Shown in pieces: positions 1 through 8,178 of a DNA stretch of 64,000 nt (its first letter is position 1; every line of letters starts with the position of its first letter). A program made the position numbers and the translations under genes. Under the pieces are notes generated by a model, which saw only the letters and a list, made by a program, of their open reading frames with translations, made no database searches and was not told the DNA's origin. The stretch is from Nitratireductor aquimarinus (GTDB lineage Bacteria; Pseudomonadota; Alphaproteobacteria; Rhizobiales; Rhizobiaceae), in assembly GCF_046773475.1 (NCBI RefSeq), contig NZ_CP177239.1, positions 3,596,001 to 3,660,000 on the forward strand. The letters are read 5' to 3'.

Positions 1-537
1 CATCGGAATGCCGACGAACTGCCACACCGAAATCAGCGCCAGCGTCGTCAGCGCGTAGGCTTCCTTGCCGAGCCAGGGCTGGAAAAGGCTTTTCAGGCCG
101 ACCATGTCGAGCAGGTTGGGGGCCACGCCCCATAACGGGCTCAGGATGAGTTTCCACGCAAAGCCTGCAATGACGAAGGAAAGGATCGTCGGGATGAAGA
201 TGGCCGTACGATAGAAGGAGCGCATGCGCAGGCGCGGGCTTGAAAGCAGCGCAGCCAGAAGAATGCCGATCGGGTTCTGCACGATCATGTGAACGATGAA
301 GAACCAGGTATTGTTCTTGAGCGCGTTCCAGAACTGATCCGACCATTGCGGATCGCCGAACAGGGCGCGGAAGTTTTGCAGGCCCACATAGACCTGGCTG
401 TTTTCCACGTCGCTGTACATGGCCAGCTGCAGTGTGCTGAACAGCGGGATGATCATGATGGCCGTGTAGATCAGCACGGCGGGCGCCAGAAACACGGCGA
501 TATGCCAGCGTATGGGCTTCTTGGTGGCTTGGGCCAT
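1..537 (-). CDS. Sugar ABC transporter permease (MalF type), 3' part cut by window edge
   Basis: The 179 visible residues start MAQATKKPIRWH at an ATG complementary to 535-537. They contain a first membrane segment (about residues 12-35, FLAPAVLIYTAI), a periplasmic stretch, then further hydrophobic segments (HMIVQNPIGILLAALL and TAIFIPTILSFVIAGF). This is the usual N-terminal half of a MalF/UgpA-like permease of the carbohydrate CUT1 family. The rest, including the EAA loop, lies beyond base 1. It follows the binding-protein gene on the same strand, 183 bases downstream, so it probably belongs to one operon. Substrate is inferred to be N-acetylglucosamine or a chito-oligosaccharide from the divergent kinase and nagA. 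Confidence 0.9.
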   Translation of the reverse strand, partial: MAQATKKPIRWHIAVFLAPAVLIYTAIMIIPLFSTLQLAMYSDVENSQVYVGLQNFRALFGDPQWSDQFWNALKNNTWFFIVHMIVQNPIGILLAALLSSPRLRMRSFYRTAIFIPTILSFVIAGFAWKLILSPLWGVAPNLLDMVGLKSLFQPWLGKEAYALTTLALISVWQFVGIPM

Positions 538-628
538 GGAACGTCTCTCTGGAGCATTTCCCGTTCGGAATGAACCAATGCGAATGAAAAGGAATTGCTC
601 AACTTATTGAATCTGGAGCCATTTCTTG

Positions 629-654
629 CCGATCAGGTGATTTCATCTGATCGG
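629..654. repeat. Hairpin with 8-bp arms between binding-protein and permease genes
   Basis: Arms CCGATCAG (629-636) and CTGATCGG (647-654) are perfectly complementary around a 10-base loop. It lies in the spacer between the binding-protein gene and the permease gene. Such stem-loops often protect the upstream mRNA segment so that binding protein outnumbers permease. That role is inferred. Confidence 0.6.
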
Positions 655-669
655 AAAAGGCTCTATGGC

Positions 670-698
670 GCCGGGCCCGCGCAGGTGGCGGACCCGGC
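670..698. repeat. GC-rich stem-loop just 3' of the binding-protein gene
   Basis: GCCGGGCCCGC (670-680) and GCGGACCCGGC (688-698) form an 11-bp stem with one mismatch around a 7-base loop, 23 bases past the binding-protein stop codon. There is no T-run, so it is more likely an mRNA-stabilising or partial-termination hairpin than a full terminator. Confidence 0.6.
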
Positions 699-720
699 TT
701 CCTGTTCAAAGGATCAGGAT

Positions 721-1977
721 TTACTGCTGCGGCTCGTACCAGCCTGCCAGACCGTCCTGAAGCTGCTTCGCGCCATCCTCGGGCGACTGTGCGCCGCGCA
801 GAACATTGGCCGAGACGTTCCACATCTCGTTCCAGAGGTTCGGCGTGCCGCGCGAGATGATCTGATGCGCGGGACGGATGGTGGATTTGCAGTTTTCGCG
901 CCAGGAAACGAATTCCTGCGCCAGCGGATCTTCCATCTCGACCGTTTCGCTGGAGAGCGAGAAGAAGCCCGGCAGCGAGTTGGCGTAGAGCGAGGCGAAC
1001 TCAGCCGAACCGACCCAGTTCAGGAAGGTGCGGGCGGCTTCCGCATTCTCGGTCTTGGCGTTCATGCCGATGCCGATATCCGTGTGATCGGAGATGTAGC
1101 ACTCGTCGCCGGCGTTCTGCACCGGCGGTGCGAATGCGCCCAGCTTGAAGTCGGCCTGGTCATTGAAGATCGAGATTTCCCACGAACCGGCGGGGAAGAT
1201 CGCCGCGCGGCCGAGCGTGAACAGGTTCTGGCTGTCGGGATAGGCCTGCGCCTCATAGCCGTCGCCCAGATAGGGCGCCCATGCGGCGAGCTGGCGGAAG
1301 GGCTCGACCCACTGGTCGTCAGTGAGCTTCTGCTCGCCGCTGATCAGCGCCAGACGGCCTTCTTCGCCTTTCCAGTAGTTCGGGCCGATATTGGTGTAGC
1401 CCATCGTGGCGGCTTCCCACTGGTCCTTGGCGCCCATGGCCATGGGAATGTAGGTGCCGTCTTCCTTGATCTTCTCGAGAACGGCGAAGAACTCTTCATT
1501 GGTCTTCGGCGGCTCGATGCCCAGCTCTTCGAAAGCGTCGGCATTGTAGATGAAGCCGTGGATCACGGACGCCATCGGCACGCAGAAGGTTTCCGCGCCG
1601 TCATCCGTGCTCCATGCGGCCTTCGCCACGTCGGAGAAGTTCGCCATGTTCTCCAGATCCTGGATCGCCGACAGGTGACCCTTCTGGTAGAGGCTGAGCG
1701 ATGCGTCGAACGGACGGCAGGTGATCAGGTCGCCAGCCGTGCCGGCGTCCAGCTTGGAATTGAGGACCGCGTTGTACTCGGTCGGCGCGCTCGGCGCGAA
1801 CTTGACCTTGATGCCGGGATTCTTGGCTTCGAAAGCCGGGATGAGCTTTTCCTGCCAGATGGTCAGGTCGTCATTGCGCCAGCTTTCGATGGTGAGCTCG
1901 GCATCCTGCGCCATCGCCACGCCGGACGCGCCGAGCATGGTTGCGGCGAGTAACGCCAGTTTGGTGGATTTCATCAT
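721..1977 (-). CDS. Carbohydrate ABC transporter substrate-binding protein
   Basis: A 418-residue family-1 extracellular solute-binding protein. It has a Sec signal peptide (MMKSTKLALLAATMLGASG, cleavage expected after AMA at residue 23) followed by the typical start of CUT1 binding proteins (AELTIESWRNDD) and a YNADAFEELGI motif. The start at 1977 is chosen because AGGGAGAA sits just upstream; an ATG one codon later is equally possible. It should capture a sugar in the periplasm and deliver it to the permease at 1-537. Gene context (divergent kinase, GntR regulator, nagA) suggests an N-acetylated amino sugar, but the binding residues cannot be read from sequence alone. Confidence 0.92.
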   Translation of the reverse strand: MMKSTKLALLAATMLGASGVAMAQDAELTIESWRNDDLTIWQEKLIPAFEAKNPGIKVKFAPSAPTEYNAVLNSKLDAGTAGDLITCRPFDASLSLYQKGHLSAIQDLENMANFSDVAKAAWSTDDGAETFCVPMASVIHGFIYNADAFEELGIEPPKTNEEFFAVLEKIKEDGTYIPMAMGAKDQWEAATMGYTNIGPNYWKGEEGRLALISGEQKLTDDQWVEPFRQLAAWAPYLGDGYEAQAYPDSQNLFTLGRAAIFPAGSWEISIFNDQADFKLGAFAPPVQNAGDECYISDHTDIGIGMNAKTENAEAARTFLNWVGSAEFASLYANSLPGFFSLSSETVEMEDPLAQEFVSWRENCKSTIRPAHQIISRGTPNLWNEMWNVSANVLRGAQSPEDGAKQLQDGLAGWYEPQQ

Positions 1978-2070
1978 GGTCTTCTCCCTGGTTTGCCCCG
2001 GGGCATCGCAGCCGCGCCTGCACGACAGGTCGCAACGGCGCCCGGAGCGCTGCTGAACTGTTCCTATGGA

Positions 2071-2086
2071 GGTTCTTTTTGGTAGC
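2071..2086 (+). promoter_or_regulatory. Candidate GntR operator, copy 1
   Basis: GGTTCTTTTTGGTAGC differs from copy 3 (2337-2353) by one deleted base and one substitution. Binding by the adjacent GntR protein is inferred. Confidence 0.35.
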
Positions 2087-2201
2087 CGGCTCTTGAGCCC
2101 GGCCGGCATTTCCGGTTTTCTGGTCACGCACTGGCGCTTCTTTGTGTGCCTTGTGCGCTCCGCTCCCCGGACCCCTCTGCTCCTCCAATGGAGAAATTAA
2201 A

Positions 2202-2216
2202 GGCCAAAAAAATACC
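2202..2216 (-). promoter_or_regulatory. Candidate GntR operator, copy 2
   Basis: On the minus strand it reads GGTATTTTTTTGGCC. It shares the GGTAT, T-run and GG core with the other two copies and faces the transporter operon. Confidence 0.35.
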
Positions 2217-2336
2217 ATTTGTCCAGAGGTGAATCTTTCATCTTCGAACGGTTTTTTGAGTGGCGCAGATTTTTATGATGCAAAAACAGATGGATGCGTT
2301 AAATTTTCGGCGCTCTGTTTTTTCTTGTTTCCTAGA

Positions 2337-2353
2337 GGTATCTTTTTGGTATC
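2337..2353 (+). promoter_or_regulatory. Candidate GntR operator, copy 3, 20 bp before kinase start
   Basis: GGTATC, TTTTT, GGTATC: a direct repeat with an 11-bp period (one helical turn) ending 20 bases before the kinase ATG. It is well placed to block the kinase-nagR-nagA transcript. Confidence 0.45.
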
Positions 2354-2372
2354 ATGATTGCGAGGAGTGATC

Positions 2373-3266
2373 ATGAGCGAATTTGTCATTGCAATCGATG
2401 GTGGGGGAACGAGCTGCCGGGCCGCATTGGCCGACCGGCATGGCAATGTTCTCGGGCGCGGAAAACGCGGCTCCGCCAATATTTTTACCGCGTCGGACGC
2501 GATTGGCGAAAACATCGTGATGGCCGCCCGCGAGGCGCTACACGATGCGGGGCTCAATGCGCTCGATCTCTCCGGCATTCCGGCCTATCTGGGGCTTGCG
2601 GGCATCAATGTGGGTGAGCGTCAGCGGGCGCTTGCCCGGGCACTGCCCTTTGCCGACACACAATTCGTACATGACGGTCTGATCGCGCTTCAGGGCGCGC
2701 TGGGCGACAATGACGGCGTCATGGCCATTCTGGGCACCGGCTCCGCCTATGTGGCGCGATCCGGTGGTAAGCTGCGCAATGTGGGCGGCTGGGGTTTCGC
2801 CATCGGCGATCAGGGCAGTGGTGCTGTTCTTGGCCGTACACTGCTACAGCAGACCCTGCTCGCCCATGACGGCATTCGCGAACACACGCCGCTCAGCCGC
2901 GCCGTCATGGCGCATTTCCAGAACAATCCGGAAGCGATGGTGGAGTTCGCGCAGCAGAATGCGCGACCGGCCGATTATGGCTCCTTCGCGCCGATGGTTT
3001 TCGAGTACGACGATCAGGGCGACCCTCTGGCCGGACGCATTCTGCGCGACACGGTGCGCGATATCACCGAGACGCTCGACACGGTCGTTTTCGAGGGGTG
3101 CGAACGCCTCTGCCTCCTGGGTGGTCTCGGGGCGCTCTATGCCGGGCGGCTTGAGCCGCGGCATCAGGCGATCCTGAAAGAGCCACTGGCCGACGCGCTG
3201 GGTGGTGCGGTGCAGCTTGCGCTGCGCGCGTTCCCGCCGGCCATGGAAGGGGAGGGGCGACGATGA
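2373..3266 (+). CDS. BadF/BadG/BcrA/BcrD-type ATPase, probable N-acetylglucosamine kinase
   Basis: A 297-residue ASKHA-fold sugar kinase of the eukaryote-like N-acetylglucosamine kinase group. Phosphate-1 motif is IDGGGTSCRA (residues 8-17), phosphate-2 is ILGTGSAYVA (about 119-128), and GGWGFAIGDQGSG (138-150) is characteristic of GlcNAc/glucosamine kinases of this family. It should phosphorylate N-acetylglucosamine to the 6-phosphate, the substrate of NagA two genes on. The ATG at 2373 is chosen over an upstream TTG because GAGGAG lies 5 bases before it. Its stop overlaps the next start by 4 bases, so translation is probably coupled. Glucosamine kinase is the main alternative. Confidence 0.88.
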   Translation: MSEFVIAIDGGGTSCRAALADRHGNVLGRGKRGSANIFTASDAIGENIVMAAREALHDAGLNALDLSGIPAYLGLAGINVGERQRALARALPFADTQFVHDGLIALQGALGDNDGVMAILGTGSAYVARSGGKLRNVGGWGFAIGDQGSGAVLGRTLLQQTLLAHDGIREHTPLSRAVMAHFQNNPEAMVEFAQQNARPADYGSFAPMVFEYDDQGDPLAGRILRDTVRDITETLDTVVFEGCERLCLLGGLGALYAGRLEPRHQAILKEPLADALGGAVQLALRAFPPAMEGEGRR

Positions 3267-4021
3267 GCGTATCGAAACTCTTCACCGAAGAGAGCGTTGC
3301 GGCCATGGGGTCCGGCCCGCTTTATGTGCGCCTGCGTCGCCTTCTTGAAGATGCGATCAGCGGCGGCGTGCTGGGCGAGGGCGCGGCCCTGCCGACCGAG
3401 CGCGACATTGCCGAACTGACGGGCTTGAGCCGTGTCACGGTGCGCCGCGCCGTCGATGATCTGGTGAAGCAGGGGCGTCTCATTCGCCGCCATGGCTCCG
3501 GCACGTTCGTTGCGCCCTCGGTGTCGCGCGTCGAGCAGTCTCTCTCGCTGCTGACCTCGTTCACCGAGGACATGGCGCGGCGCGGACTGTCTGCCCGGTC
3601 CGAGTGGCTGGAGCGGGTGGTTGTCGCGCCGTCTCCTGACGAAATGATGGTGCTGGGGCTTTCGGTGGGGGATACGGTCTCCCGGCTGGAGCGCCTGCGC
3701 ATCGCCGACGATGTGCCCATGGCCATCGAGCGGGCATCCATCATCGGCAGCTTCCTTCCCGATCCGGCATCGGTGACGGATTCGCTCTATGATGCGCTGG
3801 ACATGCGTTCTGCCCGGCCGTGCCGCGCCACGCAGCGCATTTCCGCGCGCAATGTGGATGAGCGCGAGGCCAAGCTTCTCAAGGTCGCGCCCGGTGAGGC
3901 CGCGCTTTATATCGAGCGCGTTTCCTACCTGCCCAATGGCCGGGTCATTGAATTCACCCGTTCGATCTATCGCGGCGACGCCTATGATTTCGTCGCCGAG
4001 CTGAAGATCCCGGAACGTTGA
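3263..4021 (+). CDS. GntR/HutC family regulator with UTRA domain (NagR-like)
   Basis: 252 residues. An N-terminal winged helix (about 18-88, with TERDIAELTGLSRVTVRRAVDDLVKQGRL as recognition region, split here by family norms) is followed by a UTRA effector domain (about 95-245, ending in FTRSIYRGDAYDFVAEL). UTRA-domain regulators commonly sense phosphorylated sugars; in Bacillus NagR/YvoA the ligands are GlcNAc-6-P and GlcN-6-P. The gene starts inside the kinase stop (ATGA overlap) and is followed by nagA after 27 bases. I infer that it represses both divergent transcripts through the repeated motifs at 2071-2353 and is released by GlcNAc-6-P. Confidence 0.9.
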   Translation: MSVSKLFTEESVAAMGSGPLYVRLRRLLEDAISGGVLGEGAALPTERDIAELTGLSRVTVRRAVDDLVKQGRLIRRHGSGTFVAPSVSRVEQSLSLLTSFTEDMARRGLSARSEWLERVVVAPSPDEMMVLGLSVGDTVSRLERLRIADDVPMAIERASIIGSFLPDPASVTDSLYDALDMRSARPCRATQRISARNVDEREAKLLKVAPGEAALYIERVSYLPNGRVIEFTRSIYRGDAYDFVAELKIPER

Positions 4022-4048
4022 TGTAATCCAGAAAATCGGAACCGAGAC

Positions 4049-5209
4049 ATGTCTTCTTTCGCACTCGTCGGCGCGCGCATCTTTGATGGAGACGCCTGGC
4101 AGGATAACCGGGCGCTGATCGTCGAGAACGGCCGGATTGCCGGGATCGAGCCGCTGGACGCGCTTGCTCCCGATTGCGAACGGCGCGAGGCGGGCGGTGC
4201 GATGGTCGTGCCGGGCTTCATCGATCTGCAGGTCAATGGCGGCGGCGGCGTGATGTTCGACGGCGATTGCGGGGTCGGGGGACTGCAGAAAATCTGCAGC
4301 GCGCATGCGAAATTCGGCACGACCGGGCTTCTGCCGACGCTGATCACCGATACGCGTGAATCGACCGCAGCGTCGATTGCCGCCGGTGTTGAAGCGGCGC
4401 GGATGAAGATGCCCGGCTTTCTCGGCCTGCATCTGGAAGGGCCACACCTTTCCATCGCGCGCAAGGGCGCGCATGACCCGGCGCTGATCCGTCCGCTGGA
4501 GGATGGCGATCTCGCCGCCATGATCGAGGCGCGCCGGGAACTGCCGGCGCTGATGGTGACGCTGGCGCCCGAAAATGCGACGGCTGAACAGGTGAAGGCG
4601 CTGGTCGAGGGCGGTGTGAAGGTGAGTCTTGGGCACACGGACACGACCTGCAACACGGCGCTGGCCTATGCCGAGGCGGGCGCATCGCTGGTAACCCATC
4701 TCTTCAATGCCATGAGCCCGCTTGCCCATCGCGAGCCGGGTGTCGTTGGCGCTGCGCTCGACAGTGGCCGTCTGTGGGTTGGCATCATTGCCGATGGCGT
4801 TCACGTCGACCCGGTGGCGATTGGCGTTGCCCTGCGCGGCAAGAATGGCCCGGCCCGCATTTTCGCGGTGACGGACGCCATGTCGACCATCGGCACCGAT
4901 CTGAAATCCTTTACGCTGAACGGCCGCACGATCATGCGTGAAAACGGCCGGCTGACGCTGGAGGACGGGACGCTGGCCGGCGCGGATATCGACATGATTG
5001 CGACGGTTGCCTATCTGCACCGCACGGTCGGGCTGCCGCTCGAGGAAGCGCTTCGCATGGTAAGCGTCTATCCGGCGCAGGCCATCGGGCTCGATCACGC
5101 CAAGGGCCGCCTTGGCGCTGGCAGGGACGCCGATTTCGTGGTTCTGAACGATGATCTCGGCGTTGTCTCCACCTGGATCGGCGGCGAACCCGTGCATCAG
5201 GCCGGCTGA
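4049..5209 (+). CDS. nagA: N-acetylglucosamine-6-phosphate deacetylase
   Basis: 386 residues of the amidohydrolase superfamily, the normal length for NagA. Recognisable motifs in order: PGFIDLQVNGGGG (55-67, the QxN form of the metal site seen in proteobacterial NagA), GLHLEGPHL (126-134), VSLGHTDTTC, VTHLFNAMSP, GIIADGVHVD and AVTDAM (catalytic Asp). It hydrolyses GlcNAc-6-P to GlcN-6-P and acetate in the cytoplasm. No nagB (deaminase) is present in the visible locus; it may lie beyond the left edge. Confidence 0.96.
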   Translation: MSSFALVGARIFDGDAWQDNRALIVENGRIAGIEPLDALAPDCERREAGGAMVVPGFIDLQVNGGGGVMFDGDCGVGGLQKICSAHAKFGTTGLLPTLITDTRESTAASIAAGVEAARMKMPGFLGLHLEGPHLSIARKGAHDPALIRPLEDGDLAAMIEARRELPALMVTLAPENATAEQVKALVEGGVKVSLGHTDTTCNTALAYAEAGASLVTHLFNAMSPLAHREPGVVGAALDSGRLWVGIIADGVHVDPVAIGVALRGKNGPARIFAVTDAMSTIGTDLKSFTLNGRTIMRENGRLTLEDGTLAGADIDMIATVAYLHRTVGLPLEEALRMVSVYPAQAIGLDHAKGRLGAGRDADFVVLNDDLGVVSTWIGGEPVHQAG

Positions 5210-5231
5210 TCGAATTCGCGCATTTTTCCTC

Positions 5232-5262
5232 TTGAAGCTCTAGTAACTAGAGATCCTATCCT
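5232..5262 (+). promoter_or_regulatory. MerR-family type promoter of the metal ATPase gene
   Basis: The -35 element is TTGAAG (5232-5237) and the -10 is TATCCT (5257-5262), separated by exactly 19 bp. The spacer carries the inverted repeat CTCTAGT, A, ACTAGAG (5238-5252). A 19-bp spacer filled by a dyad is the signature of promoters activated by ZntR, CadR, PbrR or CueR-like MerR proteins. A regulator gene is not in the window. Confidence 0.85.
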
Positions 5263-5295
5263 TGCAGGCGTTGAAAGTCTGTAAGGAGAATCATC

Positions 5296-7548
5296 GTGTC
5301 CTTGAAACAGGATGATAGCGCCGCAAACCCCTATTCCTGGAAGGTGGGCGGCATGGATTGTGGAAGCTGTGCGAACAAGATCCGCACCGCCGTGGAGCGT
5401 TTTCCCGGTGTGAGTGATGTCAGTGTTTCGGTGATGTCCGAGACGCTGGCCCTGTCGCTGGATGAAAACAAGACCGGGCGCGACAAGGTGGAGCGTGCGG
5501 TCAAGAAACTCGGCTATTCGATTGCGCCGCGTCAGCGCGGGGAAGCGGCCGAAACGGGCGCGGTTACGCAGAGCTCCTGTTGTGGTGGGCATGACCACAC
5601 GCATGGGCAGGGTTCTAAAGTTGAGCGCGCCGATCCGGGACATGGCGTTGCCGGTCATGTGCACGGTGCGGATGATGGCGACCGCAGCTGGTATCAGACC
5701 GGCAAGGGGCGTCTGGTGATCCTGACCGGACTTCTTCTGGTCGCCGCCTGGGGTGCGGAATTCCTGCTGCCGGGTGAACTCGGCATGTGGGCATTCGTTG
5801 CGGCCTGTCTGATCGGCGTTGCGCCCATCGCCCGCCGGGCCTTCGCCGCGCTGAGCGCAGGCATGCCCTTCACCATCGAGATGCTGATGACGGTGGCCGC
5901 CGCCGGTGCCCTGTTCATTGGCGCTGCCGAGGAGGCGGCGCTTGTCGTCTTCCTGTTCGCGGTGGGCGAAGTGCTGGAAGGTGTGGCGGCCAACCGCGCG
6001 CGCGCCGGCATCCGGGCGCTGGGCGATCTGGTGCCCAAGACCGCGCTGCTTGAGGAAAACGGCAAGACCCGCAAGGTGCAGGCCGCAGAGCTGAAAATCG
6101 GCCAGATCGTCATGGTGCGGCCGGGTGACCGGATTCCTGCCGATGGCGAGATCGTCGACGGCATTGCCGGCATCGACGAAGCGCCGGTGACGGGCGAATC
6201 CGTGCCGCGCACGAAGGGCGAGGGCGAAGATGTCTTTGCCGGTTCGATCAGCACCGATGCGGCGATCCGTGTGCGCGTGACGCGCGCGCCGGAGGACAAC
6301 ACCATTGCGCGCATCATTCGTCTGGTCGAGGAAGCGCAGGATGCGCGTGCGCCAACAGAGCGTTTCATCGACCGGTTCAGCCGTTACTACATGCCGGCAG
6401 TGGTGGGGTTCGCCCTGCTGGTCGCCATCGTGCCGCCGCTTGCGGCGGGGGCTGCCTGGGATGTCTGGATCTATCGCGCGCTGGCGCTGCTCCTGATCGG
6501 CTGCCCCTGTGCGCTGGTGATCTCCGTTCCAGCTTCCATCGCCTCCGCACTCTCCACCGGTGCGCGGCGTGGCCTGCTTCTGAAGGGCGGGGCCGTTATC
6601 GAGGCTGCCGCCCGGACCGATCTCGTGACCTTCGACAAGACCGGCACGCTCACGGTCGGCCGTCCGGCGGTGACGGATGTGTGGGCGGCCGATGGCGATG
6701 AGGCGCGTGTTCTGGCGCTGGCTGCCGGCGTTGAAGCCGGTTCCAGCCATCCGCTGGCCGAGGCCGTTCTGGCCCATGCCGAGAGCCTTGGCGTTTCCTA
6801 TGAGGCGGGCAGGGATGCGCGCGCCATTCCCGGCCGCGGTGTGGAAGCGCGCGTGGGTGGTGAGACCGTGTTCGTCGGTTCGCCGCGCCATGCCGAGGAA
6901 GAAGGCGCGATGACCGCGCCGGCAAGGAGCCGCATTGAGGCTCTCGAGGCCGAGGGCAAGACGGTTGCCGCCGTTTTCCGCGCCGGTGCGCTTTCAGGCG
7001 TGATCGCCCTGCGCGACGAGCCGCGCGAGGATGCCGCCGCCGCCATGCAGGAGCTCAAGGCGCTCGGCGTGCGCACCATGATGCTCACCGGTGACAATGC
7101 GCGCACGGCGGAAGCCATCGCGGGACGCCTTTCGATGGAGTATCGCGCCGAGCTTCTGCCCGATGACAAGGTGTCCGCGATCCGTGAGCTGACCGGTCGG
7201 AATACGGTGATGATGGTTGGCGACGGCATCAACGACGCGCCGGCGCTGGCCACCGCCAATGTTGGCGTGGCCATGGGCTCGGGCACCGATGTGGCGCTCG
7301 AATCGGCCGATGGCGCGCTTCTGCGCAACCGTGTGGGCGATGTCGCCGGCATGGTGCGGCTGGCGCGTGCGACGATGGCCAATATCCATCAGAATATCGC
7401 CATCGCGCTGGGGCTCAAGGCCGTGTTCCTGGTCACCACGGTGCTGGGCGTCACGGGGCTCTGGATCGCAATCCTTGCAGACACCGGCGCGACCGTTCTG
7501 GTGACGCTGAATGCGCTGAGGCTTCTGGGCTTCCGCATGGAGCGTTAG
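5296..7548 (+). CDS. zntA: Heavy-metal P1B-type ATPase (Zn/Cd/Pb exporter)
   Basis: 750 residues, GTG start with AAGGAGAA 5 bases upstream. An N-terminal HMA domain carries GMDCGSC (19-25), followed by a Cys/His-rich linker (SSCCGGHDHTHG, about 95-106, then more His) and a P-type ATPase core: TGES actuator motif (about 300), CPC in the ion-binding helix (about 402), DKTGT phosphorylation site (about 446), SHPLA (about 484) and GDGINDAP hinge (about 641). The CPC pair with a DCxxC-type HMA and His-rich linker points to Zn2+/Cd2+/Pb2+ export (P1B-2) rather than Cu+. It would pump metal out of the cytoplasm across the inner membrane. Its promoter is MerR-type, so metal induction is expected. Confidence 0.93.
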   Translation: MSLKQDDSAANPYSWKVGGMDCGSCANKIRTAVERFPGVSDVSVSVMSETLALSLDENKTGRDKVERAVKKLGYSIAPRQRGEAAETGAVTQSSCCGGHDHTHGQGSKVERADPGHGVAGHVHGADDGDRSWYQTGKGRLVILTGLLLVAAWGAEFLLPGELGMWAFVAACLIGVAPIARRAFAALSAGMPFTIEMLMTVAAAGALFIGAAEEAALVVFLFAVGEVLEGVAANRARAGIRALGDLVPKTALLEENGKTRKVQAAELKIGQIVMVRPGDRIPADGEIVDGIAGIDEAPVTGESVPRTKGEGEDVFAGSISTDAAIRVRVTRAPEDNTIARIIRLVEEAQDARAPTERFIDRFSRYYMPAVVGFALLVAIVPPLAAGAAWDVWIYRALALLLIGCPCALVISVPASIASALSTGARRGLLLKGGAVIEAAARTDLVTFDKTGTLTVGRPAVTDVWAADGDEARVLALAAGVEAGSSHPLAEAVLAHAESLGVSYEAGRDARAIPGRGVEARVGGETVFVGSPRHAEEEGAMTAPARSRIEALEAEGKTVAAVFRAGALSGVIALRDEPREDAAAAMQELKALGVRTMMLTGDNARTAEAIAGRLSMEYRAELLPDDKVSAIRELTGRNTVMMVGDGINDAPALATANVGVAMGSGTDVALESADGALLRNRVGDVAGMVRLARATMANIHQNIAIALGLKAVFLVTTVLGVTGLWIAILADTGATVLVTLNALRLLGFRMER

Positions 7549-7644
7549 ATCGTCCTGCGAGCGTTCGGGCGCTCAAGAGGCGGTCTGGAATATTGGTGGA
7601 GCAGCCGTCGGCTTCGACGCTTTTTCGCTCCCTTCAGAATCGGC

Positions 7645-7673
7645 AAAAGCCGGCCCTCGTGGCCGGCTTTTTT
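7645..7673 (+). terminator. Intrinsic terminator downstream of zntA
   Basis: AAAAGCCGGCC (7645-7655) pairs with GGCCGGCTTTT (7661-7671) around CTCGT and ends in a T-run. It lies 97 bases after the ATPase stop. Confidence 0.88.
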
Positions 7674-7678
7674 ACGGG

Positions 7679-7879
7679 GTTGTATACGCATAATTATACG
7701 TGGAATTTAGCGTATAAGTTGTATTTCTTGTTTATCACTTATCGATGTTGATAATCGAGTATCCTTATGAAAAATATGGATTTTCCCGATATTGATTCCT
7801 CAAAGGTTGCATAGATATCCACATAATCCATTACAGGTTGTATATGTAATCTGAATCCGATATCGTTCAGAAGTTGTAT
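7679..7879 (+). repeat. Five same-strand GTTGTAT-like heptamers in AT-rich DNA
   Basis: GTTGTAT occurs at 7679, 7718, 7837 and 7873, and GTTGCAT at 7806, all in one orientation, within 201 bases. Adjacent short palindromes such as GATATC occur too. The function is unknown; a multi-site regulator-binding region ahead of the LysR gene is one possibility. Confidence 0.4.
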
Positions 7880-8178
7880 CGAGCAGGGTACGTCGGAATT
7901 CCGGGGGTACTTATGTTTCAGCGGACATGTTTGTAGCGCCGCTTTGATCGGTTTTCCGGGTCATTCGGGTCCGGGCTGATGAGTTGGCGTCGCATCGGCA
8001 GCGCTTGGCGTGGCTGATGCAGAACGGTGCAGAGCGCATCGTGAAACTGCATTGCGCGGGTGAGCCGTGTGATGCGGACGGACGGTTATCGCCGTCTTGC
8101 AGAAGCGTTGTGTGCCGCGTTCGCGGCAGCGTCTTTCGGGTCAGATTCCCACCTCTTATGAAGCGAGGCGTAGAGCAT

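Larger units (their letters stand above)
1978..2372. other. 395-bp divergent intergenic region, amino-sugar locus
   Basis: There is no credible gene in this stretch. It separates the divergent transporter and kinase transcripts and becomes AT-rich after about 2180. It holds three copies of a GGT-T-run-GGT motif, listed separately, which are the only internal structure I can support. Confidence 0.7.
7549..8178. other. 630-bp intergenic region, partly AT-rich
   Basis: After a terminator at 7645-7673 there is a strikingly AT-rich stretch (about 7680-7880) with repeated GTTGTAT. From about 7910 normal GC content resumes with no recognisable product in any frame. It may hold the promoter of the LysR gene at 8179, or a small RNA; I see no proof of either. 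Confidence 0.5.

Noticed and set aside
3164..5197. A 677-codon open frame on the minus strand opposite nagA and the GntR gene
   Set aside because: Composition is rich in Arg, His, Gly and Asp with no domain, and it is antisense to two clear genes; long antisense frames are expected in GC-rich DNA.
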